Source of the DNA: a bacterium
GTDB lineage: Bacteria; Gemmatimonadota; Glassbacteria; GWA2-58-10
Length of the DNA: 42,463 nt
Assembly: GCA_021372515.1 (NCBI GenBank)
Contig: JAJFUG010000171.1
Span: forward strand, 1 to 42,463
Reading direction: 5' to 3'
A model generated the notes under the pieces. The model made no database searches. It saw nothing but the letters and a program-made list of their open reading frames with translations, and was not told the DNA's origin. This document shows, piece after piece, positions 8,085-16,833 of this stretch; positions within the stretch are counted from its first letter, which is position 1, and every line of letters begins with the position of its first letter. A program made the position numbers and the translations under genes.

Positions 8085-8996
8085 ATGAAAATCCGCTGCC
8101 CCAGTTGCCGCCGGGAGTTCGATTTCGACCCTGGCCAGGGGCCGGCGCGCTGTCCGTACGAGGGCTGCGGCTGGAGTTTCGGCCGCCAGTCCGCGACTGC
8201 GCCGGTTGCCGATGCTGAACCGAGCCTCGCCGTTGAGCCCGTGCAGATTCAATCTGGCGGGCTTTCGCTCATCGAGACATCCCCGGCTCCAGTGACGCAG
8301 TTGCCTGCAACCGTGGGCGGCACGGCGCTTCAGAAACGCAAGCCGTTGCGAGCCTGCCCGGCCTGCGGGACCGAGACGCGCCTGGGTGCGCTCTACTGCC
8401 CGGCCTGCGGGTTCTCGCTCCAGGACCCGGCCCGCGAGGGGCGCGGGCTGCGGGCCGTGTTCGACATCTCGGGCGACATCACTTTCTCGCCGCTGATGAT
8501 CGTTTTACTGGTGGTCTGTGTCCTGTCGGCTTTCCTGGTGTTCACCTGGCTGATCACCGGGCGCTCTCAACGCCGCGGCGGCCCGGCCGACATGGCGGCC
8601 GCGGCCCAGCAGGTGACCGCCGGCGCCGCGGTGCAGGGGGTGCCCTATCTGGAGCTCAAACGGGCTTTCCTCGACCCGGCGGTCACGGAGTTCAGCCGCG
8701 AGTCGATCCGCAAGAAATACCTCGGCGAGCGGGTGATCTGGAGCGGCCTGGTCAAGGCGGTCAGCGACGAGAGCGGCCAGCACCGTCTGGACCTGGTGAT
8801 GGAAGGCCCGGAATCCCGCAGCTATGTCACCCTGCAGGTGCTCGATCTGCCCAACAACATGAAGATGCTGGAGGACCTCAGCCGCGGCAGCCCGGCGCTG
8901 GTCTCCGGCAAGATCGCCGGGTTCGACACCGGCGGGCCCAACGACGCTTTCGACTATTTCCGGGTAGTGCTCAAAGAGGGGATAATCCTCAAATGA
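8085..8996 (+). CDS. Zinc-ribbon, single-membrane-span protein with a C-terminal OB-like domain
   Basis: A 303-residue protein of unknown function. Seen: an N-terminal cysteine cluster 'IRCPSCRREFDF' plus 'CPYEGCGW', a linker, a second zinc ribbon 'ACPACGTETRLGALYCPACG' (about 101-120), one strong membrane helix ('LMIVLLVVCVLSAFLVFTWL', about 140-160), and a C-terminal beta-rich domain. That domain, with 'GERVIWSGLVKAV' and 'GSPALVSGKIAGF', resembles the tRNA_anti-like OB fold of small envelope proteins. The ATG is 2 nt after the stop of the Omp85 fusion, so the two are almost certainly co-transcribed. This hints that the protein serves the same envelope process, with the zinc ribbons in the cytoplasm and the OB-like domain outside. 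Topology and role are inference. Confidence 0.7.
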   Translation: MKIRCPSCRREFDFDPGQGPARCPYEGCGWSFGRQSATAPVADAEPSLAVEPVQIQSGGLSLIETSPAPVTQLPATVGGTALQKRKPLRACPACGTETRLGALYCPACGFSLQDPAREGRGLRAVFDISGDITFSPLMIVLLVVCVLSAFLVFTWLITGRSQRRGGPADMAAAAQQVTAGAAVQGVPYLELKRAFLDPAVTEFSRESIRKKYLGERVIWSGLVKAVSDESGQHRLDLVMEGPESRSYVTLQVLDLPNNMKMLEDLSRGSPALVSGKIAGFDTGGPNDAFDYFRVVLKEGIILK

Positions 8997-9010
8997 GACT
9001 GCCGGAGTAA

Positions 9011-9031
9011 CTGTCACCCCGCAGGTGACAG
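9011..9031. other. Inverted repeat CTGTCACC-5-GGTGACAG
   Basis: Perfect 8-bp arms around a 5-nt centre, in the 71-nt gap between the zinc-ribbon gene and rfaE2. No T-run follows, so it is not a typical terminator. It could be an operator or an mRNA hairpin. Confidence 0.5.
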
Positions 9032-9067
9032 TATTACACGCTGAATACGGTTTTAGGGGAGAGTTGG

Positions 9068-9592
9068 ATGGATAGAGAGAAAGATGCCGCCGGCTCGGTG
9101 CGGGCCGCGGACAAGGTCATGTCTTTGCCGGCGCTGCTGGAAAACCTGGCGTGCCGTCGCGCCTCCGGCCAGCGGGTGGTGTTCACCAACGGTTGTTTCG
9201 ATATCATGCACCCCGGCCATATCGGCTACTTAGAGGATGCCCGCGCCTGCGGCGACTGCCTCGTGGTGGGCCTCAACTCGGATGCCTCGGTCCGGCGTCT
9301 CAAGGGCGAGGAGCGGCCGATCAACCCCCAGACCGACCGCGCCCTGATGCTGGCCGGGCTGGCCAGCGTGGACTGCGTGACGTTCTTCGAGGACGACACC
9401 CCGATCGAGCTGATCCGGGCGGTGCGGCCCGAGGTGCTGGTCAAGGGCGGCGACTGGAGCGTGGACAAGATAGTCGGCTCGGATTTCGTGTTCTCCTGCG
9501 GCGGCCAGGTTTTGTCCCTTCCGTTCCGGCCGGGCTATTCCACCACCAATATCATAGAAAAAATCAAGGCCCTGCGCGACAGCCGCCCCTGA
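9068..9592 (+). CDS. rfaE2: D-glycero-beta-D-manno-heptose 1-phosphate adenylyltransferase
   Basis: Nucleotidyltransferase of 174 residues that makes ADP-heptose for the LPS inner core (also called HldC, or the HldE C-terminal domain). Seen: the adenylyl-transfer motif '[16 protein letters not shown]' (about 41-56) with the HxGH signature, '[18 protein letters not shown]', '[12 protein letters not shown]' and 'LVKGGDW'. All are characteristic of the RfaE domain II family. It is a stand-alone enzyme without the RfaE1 kinase domain; no kinase gene is in the window. A purine-rich AGGGGAGAG precedes the ATG. The end '[13 protein letters not shown]' also fits the family. Its presence supports an outer membrane with heptose-containing LPS. 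Confidence 0.93.
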   Translation: MDREKDAAGSVRAADKVMSLPALLENLACRRASGQRVVFTNGCFDIMHPGHIGYLEDARACGDCLVVGLNSDASVRRLKGEERPINPQTDRALMLAGLASVDCVTFFEDDTPIELIRAVRPEVLVKGGDWSVDKIVGSDFVFSCGGQVLSLPFRPGYSTTNIIEKIKALRDSRP

Positions 9593-9660
9593 GGCACGGG
9601 ATTTGCAAACATATCGGCTGGCAGTCGAACCGATAACCCGCCCCAACACTCAGGAGAACG

Positions 9661-12600
9661 ATGAACCGTTTCCAGCGTCTCTGTCTGCTTTGCCTGCTCG
9701 CCGCTCTGGTCCCGGCTGTTTCGACCGCCCGGGCGCAGAAAATTGAAGACGAGTTGGAGGCGGTGTTGCAGACCGCCCCACCCGACTCCGAGCTCACGGT
9801 GCTGGTGCGACCGTCCCTGGCGGTGGATGTCCTAGGCCTGGAAAACCAGCTCCGCGCCGGCCGGGCCTCCCGCGCCGAGCGTCACGGACGTATGCTGCGC
9901 GCCCTCAAGCAGAAAAGCGAGGCCTCCCAGGCCACGCTGCTTGGGCACCTGTCCCAGACCAAGCGTAAAGCCGGACCAATCCGCGAATACCAATCTTTCT
10001 GGATCACCAACCTGGTGGTGGTGCACGCCACGCCCGAGGGTGTGCGCCAGTTGGCCTCGCGTGCGGATGTGGGCCAGGTGCTGGCCAGCCGTAAAGTCTC
10101 CCTCGAGGAAAAGAAAAAGGAAGTCTCTACCACAGTGCAGGCGGATGCCAGCCTGGCCGCCTCCTCCGCGGTGTCTCTGTCCGCAGCCAAGTCTTTCAAC
10201 TGGGCCCTGACCCGCCTTAAGGTGCGCGAGCTGTGGAAACGCGGGATAACGGGACGGGGAATGCTGGTCGGGATAATCGACTCGGGAGTGGACGGCAACC
10301 ACCCGGCGCTCAAGAACAAGTGGCGCGGGGCCAACGGGGCCACCTCGGTCGAGAGTTGGTACGACCCGGTCACCGGCAGCACTTTCCCCATCGACGACCT
10401 CGGCATCACCCACGGCACCGGGGTGATGGGCTGTATCCTGGGCCAGGACGGGGCCGATACGCTGGGCATGGCCCCGGACGCCCAGTGGATCGCGGCCAAG
10501 GCTTTCGACAGCAACGGCAGCCCGACCAACGAAAGAATCCTCTCCTCGTTCCAGTGGATGGCCGACCCGGACAGCGACCCGGCCACTATCGACGATGTCC
10601 CGGATATCCTCAACCTCTCTTTCGCGGATGACGACACCCACGGCTGCGAGCAGTGGATGTGGGAGCCGATCCGCAACCTGACCGCCCTGGGAGTGACCGT
10701 GTTCATCGCCACAGGCAACGTGGGCGCGCGTGTCGGCTCGCCGGGCAGTAACCCCGAGTTCTTCGCGATCGGTCCCATCGACAGCCTGGACCAGCGCCCC
10801 TATTACGCCCTGATCGGGCCCTCGCTCTGCGACGGTAAAACTATCAAGCCGGACGTGATGGCGCCCGGCCACCAGGTGCTGACCACCCGCGGCTCGGTGG
10901 GAGGGGGCGGCTACACCACGATGAACGGCTCCTCGTTCGCCTCGCCGCTGGTGGCCGGGCTGGGTGCGCTGCTCCGTCAGTACAACCCCGAGCTCACCCC
11001 GGGCGAGGTCACCGCGGCGATCCGTAACAGCGCCGATGACGACACCCACACCGCCGGGCCGGACAACTACTACGGCTACGGGATCGTCAACGCCCCGGCC
11101 GCCCTGGGCAAGCTGACTGTCCCGCTCAAACCCTCGTTTGCCATCCTGGCGCTCAATGTGAGCGCGGGCGGAGACTCCCGGATCGACCCCGGCGAGCAGG
11201 CCAGCCTCTGGCTCACTGTCATAAACAACGGCGCCGCGGCTTCGAGTGTCTCGGCCAGCCTGCTCTCCTCCAGCCCGGATGTGAGTTTTACCAGCGCCAC
11301 GGCCTCTTTCGGCGCCATGACCACCGGCCAGAGCCGCGATAACCAGTCTCAGCCGTTCGGTCTCGCTTTCGGCGTGCATATCCCGCGCGGGGTGCTGCGC
11401 ACCTTCAAGCTGGTCCTGACCGCCGGGGCCGTGCGCGACACGGTGAGTTTCGCCCTGGCCGTGGGCGGCGAGCCGGAGCCGCCGCTGAATTCTTTCCTGG
11501 CCCACAACCTCAACCGGGCCGGGCTGTCGATCACCAACTACGGCGTGATCGGCACGGACGGTGACAAGGGCGGCGGGTTTGTCTATCCTGACGGGACAAG
11601 CCAGTCCAGGGACCAGCTTTTCCAGGGCGCGCTGATGCTGGCCACCGGGCCGACCACTATCTCGGATGCCTCGTACAACGAAAACAGCATGGGCGCTAAC
11701 AGCGTGAAGTTCAACCACGATTTCAGCGTGGTTCCGGGCGGCAACCTGGTCAAGGCGCAGCCCGGACAGTACGCCGACCAGGAGATAAGCGGGGTGTACA
11801 ACGACAGCCTGGCCGCCGTTCCTCTGCGGATCGAGGTCTCCCAGTACAGCTACGCCTGGAGCGACGCCGCGGACAGGGATTACGTGATCGTGGAGTACAA
11901 CCTCACCCAGACTAAAGGCAGCGGGGTGGACGGCCTGTACGTGGCCCAGCACATGGACTGGGACGTGGGCGGCAGCGGGGACAACGACCTGGCCGGGTTC
12001 GACCGCGCCGCGTCCCTGGCCTACATGTACGACAGCACTTCCGGCGCCTGGGTCGGCCACGCCCTTCTGACCCAGGCCGTGGCTGGCTACCGCGCCCTGA
12101 ATTTCGCGCGGGACATCCAGGACGGGTTCAGCACGGCGGAAAAGTTCGCCTCCATGACCACGGGCGGCGAGCGGGACAGCCTGTCCGGACCCAAGGGTGA
12201 CTGGAGCGAGCTGCTTTCGGCCGGGCCGCTGTTCCTCAAGCCGGGGCGTACTGTGCCCGTGGCCTGGGCCGTGATCGGGGGGGCGAGCCTGGAGGAGCTG
12301 CGCACGCGGGCCGCCGCGGCCAGAGTGCGCTACGCCCAGGTGGCGGCGCAGAAAGGGATCGACCTGGCCCCGCCGGTGATAAGCTCGCTCGTGCCACCGG
12401 ACCCCACTGCCGGGCTCGAAACACATACCGTGCGGGCGAGGATCGAGGACGGCTCGGATATAGAGCAGGCGGTGGTGTTGTGGCGGGTGGCCGGCGGTGC
12501 GACATTCTTCAAGTCCTCCTTCGGACAGACTGACAGCGCCGGCCTGCGCGCGGCCGGCATACCGGGGATGGTCGCCGGGACAACTGTGGAATACTATCTT

Positions 12601-13188
12601 CGCGCGGTGGACGCCATGGGCAACCAGGGTTTTCTGCCCGCGGGAGCGCCGTCGCAGGTGTTCTCTTTCACCGTGTCCGACAGCCACCCGCCCGAGATTT
12701 CCCTGGCCTCGGCCAGCGCCGACACCACGGCCGGAGCCCAGCGCTACTGGCTGCAGGCCACGGTCAAGGACGACAACCTGGCCCGCGTGCTGGCGGTCTG
12801 CGCCGTGGGGGACTCGCTTTTCAACGACAGCCTCGCCCTGAAACGGCTCGGCCAGAGCGATACGTTCCGCGGCGAGCTGACCGGCCTGGAGCGGGGGACC
12901 ACGGTGCGCTATTTCATCCTGGCGCAGGACCTGGGCGGCAATGTCTCGTTCGACCCGCCGCAGGCCCCCGCGCTCTACCTGTCGTTCCGGTTCACGCCGC
13001 CCTCGCCGGGGGATGGCGACCTGGACGGCAAGCTGAGCATTTTCGACCTGCTCACCCTTCTGCGGGTCCTGGGCCACAGCGACACACCCTCGCCGGAGCA
13101 GAAATACGCCCTCGACCTGGACCGCAACGGGCGGATCGACATTTTCGACCTGCTCGCCCTGCTGCACCTTCTGGCCGGCTCCGGCTGA
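9661..13188 (+). CDS. Secreted subtilisin-family (S8) serine peptidase with C-terminal dockerin-like module
   Basis: A 1,175-residue exported peptidase. Seen: a signal peptide ending near 'STARA', an inhibitor-like N-terminal region, then the S8 catalytic triad Asp207 ('IIDSGVDGNHP'), His251 ('THGTGVMG') and Ser425 ('NGSSFASP'), with the oxyanion segment 'IATGNVG'. After the catalytic domain come beta-sandwich regions, including an Ig-like stretch with 'YYLRAVDAMGNQG' and 'RYFILAQDLGGNVSF'. The last 59 residues (1117-1175) are two calcium-loop repeats, 'GDLDGKLSIFDLLTLLRVL' and 'LDLDRNGRIDIFDLLALL', which look like a type I dockerin. AGGAGAACG precedes the ATG. The gene stands alone. A closely similar module occurs in the protein at 30705. 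No cohesin partner is visible here. Confidence 0.92.
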   Translation: MNRFQRLCLLCLLAALVPAVSTARAQKIEDELEAVLQTAPPDSELTVLVRPSLAVDVLGLENQLRAGRASRAERHGRMLRALKQKSEASQATLLGHLSQTKRKAGPIREYQSFWITNLVVVHATPEGVRQLASRADVGQVLASRKVSLEEKKKEVSTTVQADASLAASSAVSLSAAKSFNWALTRLKVRELWKRGITGRGMLVGIIDSGVDGNHPALKNKWRGANGATSVESWYDPVTGSTFPIDDLGITHGTGVMGCILGQDGADTLGMAPDAQWIAAKAFDSNGSPTNERILSSFQWMADPDSDPATIDDVPDILNLSFADDDTHGCEQWMWEPIRNLTALGVTVFIATGNVGARVGSPGSNPEFFAIGPIDSLDQRPYYALIGPSLCDGKTIKPDVMAPGHQVLTTRGSVGGGGYTTMNGSSFASPLVAGLGALLRQYNPELTPGEVTAAIRNSADDDTHTAGPDNYYGYGIVNAPAALGKLTVPLKPSFAILALNVSAGGDSRIDPGEQASLWLTVINNGAAASSVSASLLSSSPDVSFTSATASFGAMTTGQSRDNQSQPFGLAFGVHIPRGVLRTFKLVLTAGAVRDTVSFALAVGGEPEPPLNSFLAHNLNRAGLSITNYGVIGTDGDKGGGFVYPDGTSQSRDQLFQGALMLATGPTTISDASYNENSMGANSVKFNHDFSVVPGGNLVKAQPGQYADQEISGVYNDSLAAVPLRIEVSQYSYAWSDAADRDYVIVEYNLTQTKGSGVDGLYVAQHMDWDVGGSGDNDLAGFDRAASLAYMYDSTSGAWVGHALLTQAVAGYRALNFARDIQDGFSTAEKFASMTTGGERDSLSGPKGDWSELLSAGPLFLKPGRTVPVAWAVIGGASLEELRTRAAAARVRYAQVAAQKGIDLAPPVISSLVPPDPTAGLETHTVRARIEDGSDIEQAVVLWRVAGGATFFKSSFGQTDSAGLRAAGIPGMVAGTTVEYYLRAVDAMGNQGFLPAGAPSQVFSFTVSDSHPPEISLASASADTTAGAQRYWLQATVKDDNLARVLAVCAVGDSLFNDSLALKRLGQSDTFRGELTGLERGTTVRYFILAQDLGGNVSFDPPQAPALYLSFRFTPPSPGDGDLDGKLSIFDLLTLLRVLGHSDTPSPEQKYALDLDRNGRIDIFDLLALLHLLAGSG

Positions 13189-13312
13189 TCGATGCAGGCT
13201 GCAATTAATTCTGCGTTGCCCGGCCGCCTTGTCCAGTCTTGACAGACGTATCTCTTTCTATTTCAAACCCAATCGATAAAAAATGTTCTATTGAGCCAAC
13301 TGGCTGTCCGCC

Positions 13313-13341
13313 TTGACATTCTGCAAGCCGGCTTTTATTTT
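13313..13341 (+). promoter_or_regulatory. Promoter for the PPi-phosphofructokinase gene
   Basis: TTGACA (13313-13318), a 17-nt spacer, then TATTTT (13336-13341), in an unusually AT-rich patch. The predicted start near 13348 leaves a leader of about 94 nt before the ATG at 13442. It belongs to the promoter type that recurs in this window. Confidence 0.65.
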
Positions 13342-13441
13342 TAACATTATTTTTACTTTTCCAGACTGGGGAAGAAACCAAAACAGGGGACGAAATCAAT
13401 TTCAAAGACTATTTTCTCAAACGCGCAACAGGAGAGATAAA

Positions 13442-14653
13442 ATGGCAAGCCAGTTGAGTGGAGCGGCGGTAATCGGCCAGAGCGGCGGACCGACAAATGT
13501 GATCAACCAGAGCCTGATCGGTGCTATCCTCGAAGCCAACAAGCATCCTGACCTGATCACCAACCTCTACGGTGCGCTCAACGGGGTGGACGGTATCCTG
13601 AAGGAGCGTTTCATCAACCTGCGCGCCGAGAGCCAGGAGAACCTGGAACTGGTGGCCCGCACTCCATCCAGCGCCCTGCGCAGCGTGCGCAAAAAGCCCA
13701 CGGCCGAGGAATGCGAAAAGATTTTCCAGGTCTTCCAGAAGCACGGGGTGCGGTATTTCTTCTACATCGGCGGCAACGACAGCGCCGAGACCGCCTACAT
13801 CATCAACGAGGCGGCCAAGAAAGCCAACTACGAGTTCAATGCGGTCCATATCCCCAAGACCATCGACAACGACCTGCGCGAGACCGACCATTGCCCGGGT
13901 TTCGGCTCGGCGGCGCGGTTCGTGGCCCTGGCGTTCCAGGGCGCGAACCTGGACAACCGCAGCCTGCCGGGTGTCTACATCGGCGTGGTGATGGGCCGTC
14001 ATGCCGGGTTCCTCACCGCGGCCTCGGTCCTGGGCAAGAAATATGAGGACGACGGGCCGCACCTGGTGTACGTGCCCGAGACCACGTTCGTGGTGGACAA
14101 GTTCCTGGCGGATGTGGACGCCGTGTACAAGAAATACGGCCGCTGCATCATCGCGGTGAGCGAGGGCGTGCACGATGAGTCCGGCAGTCCGATCATCCAG
14201 GTGGTGCGCGGCAAGGTCGAGACCGACAGCCACGGCAACGTGCAGCTTTCGGGCAGCGGCGCGCTGGGCGACGCCCTGAGCGACCTGATCAAGGAGAGGC
14301 TGAATATCAAGCGTGTGCGCTCCGATACGTTCGGTTACCTGCAGCGCTGTTTCCCCGGCATCGTCTCCGAGGTGGACCAGCTCGAGGCGCGCCAGGTGGG
14401 GGTGGAGGCCGTGCGGGCCGCGGTGAGCGGCGTGGGCGACGGCAGCGTGGCGATCCGCCGCGTGAGCAGCAACCCCTACAAGGTGAGCTATGATGTGGTG
14501 CCGCTGGAGAAAGTGGCCCGTCACACCACCGCGCTGGCCAAGGAATACCTAGTGGGCGACAACGGGATCAGCCAGAAGTTCGTGGACTACGCCCTTCCTC
14601 TGGTGGGCAAGCTCCCCGAGCTGGGCCGTCTGAGCGACGCCCCCATCGCCTGA
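13442..14653 (+). CDS. pfp: Pyrophosphate-dependent 6-phosphofructokinase
   Basis: Phosphorylates fructose 6-phosphate using pyrophosphate, a reversible glycolytic step. Seen in 403 residues: 'GQSGGPTNVINQSLIGAI' at the N-terminus, 'IGGNDSAETAY' (G110-G-N-D113, where ATP enzymes usually have GGDGS) and 'PKTIDNDL' with Lys139 and Asp142. 'GVVMGRHAGFLTA' and 'FGYLQRCFPG' also match. GGND together with PKTIDND is the accepted mark of the PPi-dependent type. The ATG at 13442 has AGGAGA 6 nt upstream; longer in-frame extensions upstream have no ribosome site and run through the promoter. The gene is monocistronic, with its own promoter and a strong terminator 26 nt after the stop. Confidence 0.93.
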   Translation: MASQLSGAAVIGQSGGPTNVINQSLIGAILEANKHPDLITNLYGALNGVDGILKERFINLRAESQENLELVARTPSSALRSVRKKPTAEECEKIFQVFQKHGVRYFFYIGGNDSAETAYIINEAAKKANYEFNAVHIPKTIDNDLRETDHCPGFGSAARFVALAFQGANLDNRSLPGVYIGVVMGRHAGFLTAASVLGKKYEDDGPHLVYVPETTFVVDKFLADVDAVYKKYGRCIIAVSEGVHDESGSPIIQVVRGKVETDSHGNVQLSGSGALGDALSDLIKERLNIKRVRSDTFGYLQRCFPGIVSEVDQLEARQVGVEAVRAAVSGVGDGSVAIRRVSSNPYKVSYDVVPLEKVARHTTALAKEYLVGDNGISQKFVDYALPLVGKLPELGRLSDAPIA

Positions 14654-14679
14654 GCCGGTTGGATGAAGAGATAACAGAA

Positions 14680-14712
14680 GGGCCGTCCCGGACGCGCGGG
14701 GCGGCCCTTTTT
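14680..14712 (+). terminator. Intrinsic terminator after pfp
   Basis: An 11-bp stem GGGCCGTCCCG (14680-14690) / CGGGGCGGCCC (14697-14707) with one G-T wobble and a 6-nt loop, followed by TTTTT (14708-14712). Confidence 0.93.
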
Positions 14713-14750
14713 GCTATTGAGGTCACGGCGCGCCGGGCCGTTTGTTTTTA

Positions 14751-14773
14751 CCTCCCCCTTGCTAAGGGGGGAA
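14751..14773. repeat. Inverted repeat CCTCCCCCTT-GCT-AAGGGGGGAA
   Basis: Ten-nt arms around GCT that pair at nine or ten positions depending on register. No T-run follows in either direction. Together with 14831-14881 it resembles the degenerate short repeats found scattered in intergenic DNA of some bacteria (from general experience, not a search). Confidence 0.5.
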
Positions 14774-14830
14774 CCAGCGGCCTGCTGTGCGGTGCGGCTT
14801 GACAGGGTTCGGCGGAAGCGATTCAGAAGC

Positions 14831-14881
14831 CACACACCCCGTCGGCTTGCGCTGCCACCACTCTTTTTAGAGGGGAACGAA
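14831..14881. repeat. Probable degenerate interspersed repeat
   Basis: The stretch contains CACACCCCGTCGGCTTGCG and ends CTCTTTTTAGAGGGGAAC. The CCCCGTCGGC core followed by an AGAGGGGAA end recalls mosaic intergenic repeats in other genomes. I cannot show a second copy within this window, so this is tentative. Confidence 0.35.
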
Positions 14882-14987
14882 AACGCCTTCTTATAAGCAG
14901 CGTGGGAGGGCATAGGACATTTCTGTATAAAGCCACTCTTGAGGGATGCCCTCGTCAGCGGGTGGGGGTGTAACATTGGAGACAGGG

Positions 14988-15018
14988 AAAAAAAGCGGGC
15001 GAACACAAGGTTCGCCCG
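14988..15018 (-). terminator. Intrinsic terminator of the sigma54 activator gene
   Basis: Read on the minus strand: 9-bp perfect stem CGGGCGAAC / GTTCGCCCG (14996-15018) with a 5-nt loop, one C, then seven T (14988-14994). It begins 9 nt after the stop codon. Confidence 0.93.
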
Positions 15019-15026
15019 TTATCTCT

Positions 15027-16616
<1,590 letters not shown>

Positions 16617-16657
16617 CCCTGTCCCCATTTGAAAGTAGTATGACAAAATGGCAGTTA

Positions 16658-16686
16658 AATATAAGGCCGCGGTGCCCTGGGGTCAA
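16658..16686 (-). promoter_or_regulatory. Promoter of the sigma54 activator gene
   Basis: Minus strand: TTGACC (16681-16686), 17-nt spacer, TATATT (16658-16663). The predicted start near 16651 gives a 35-nt leader to the chosen ATG, and would leave only about 5 nt before the alternative TTG start. Confidence 0.7.
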
Positions 16687-16690
16687 ACAA

Positions 16691-16710
16691 TTGGCCGTAT
16701 GGGGGGCCAA
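16691..16710. promoter_or_regulatory. Inverted repeat TTGGCC-8-GGCCAA, possible operator
   Basis: Perfect 6-bp arms just upstream of the -35 box of the minus-strand activator promoter and between it and the divergent transglutaminase-like gene. The position suits a regulator site; function is inferred from position only. Confidence 0.35.
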
Positions 16711-16833
16711 CCTGTCAGTAATCCGTGAGAACGGCGATTAGGGTATGGCGAAAACCAACCTTGGCTTTATATTGAGTGAGTGCTGACCTGCGCGCCTTTT
16801 TTCCGCTGCAACCCACAATACATGAGGAAAGCG

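Larger units (their letters stand above)
14713..14987. other. Intergenic stretch with degenerate repeat fragments and no convincing gene
   Basis: It lies between two facing terminators (pfp on plus, sigma54 activator on minus). It holds the inverted repeat at 14751-14773 and the mosaic-like stretch at 14831-14881, plus a small near-palindrome GAGGGATGCCCTC near 14941. Short open frames here have no ribosome sites and no recognisable protein features. I see no RNA gene. Confidence 0.6.

Noticed and set aside
9832-13167. A 1,111-codon open frame on the minus strand opposite the subtilase
   Set aside because: It mirrors a convincing plus-strand gene with catalytic motifs, has low-complexity His/Gln/Val/Gly-rich composition typical of GC-rich antisense frames, and shows no ribosome site or domain.
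13239-13267. A second TTGACA upstream of pfp
   Set aside because: No -10 hexamer at 16-18 nt; the site at 13313 is clearly better.
14711-14896. 61-codon open frame in the pfp-activator gap
   Set aside because: It overlaps the terminator tail and repeat fragments, lacks a ribosome site and has Arg/Pro-rich composition.
16744-16773. TATATT (16768-16773) as a promoter for the transglutaminase-like gene
   Set aside because: No -35 match at 16-18 nt and no sigma54 GG/GC pair at the right spacing; the promoter of this operon remains unidentified.
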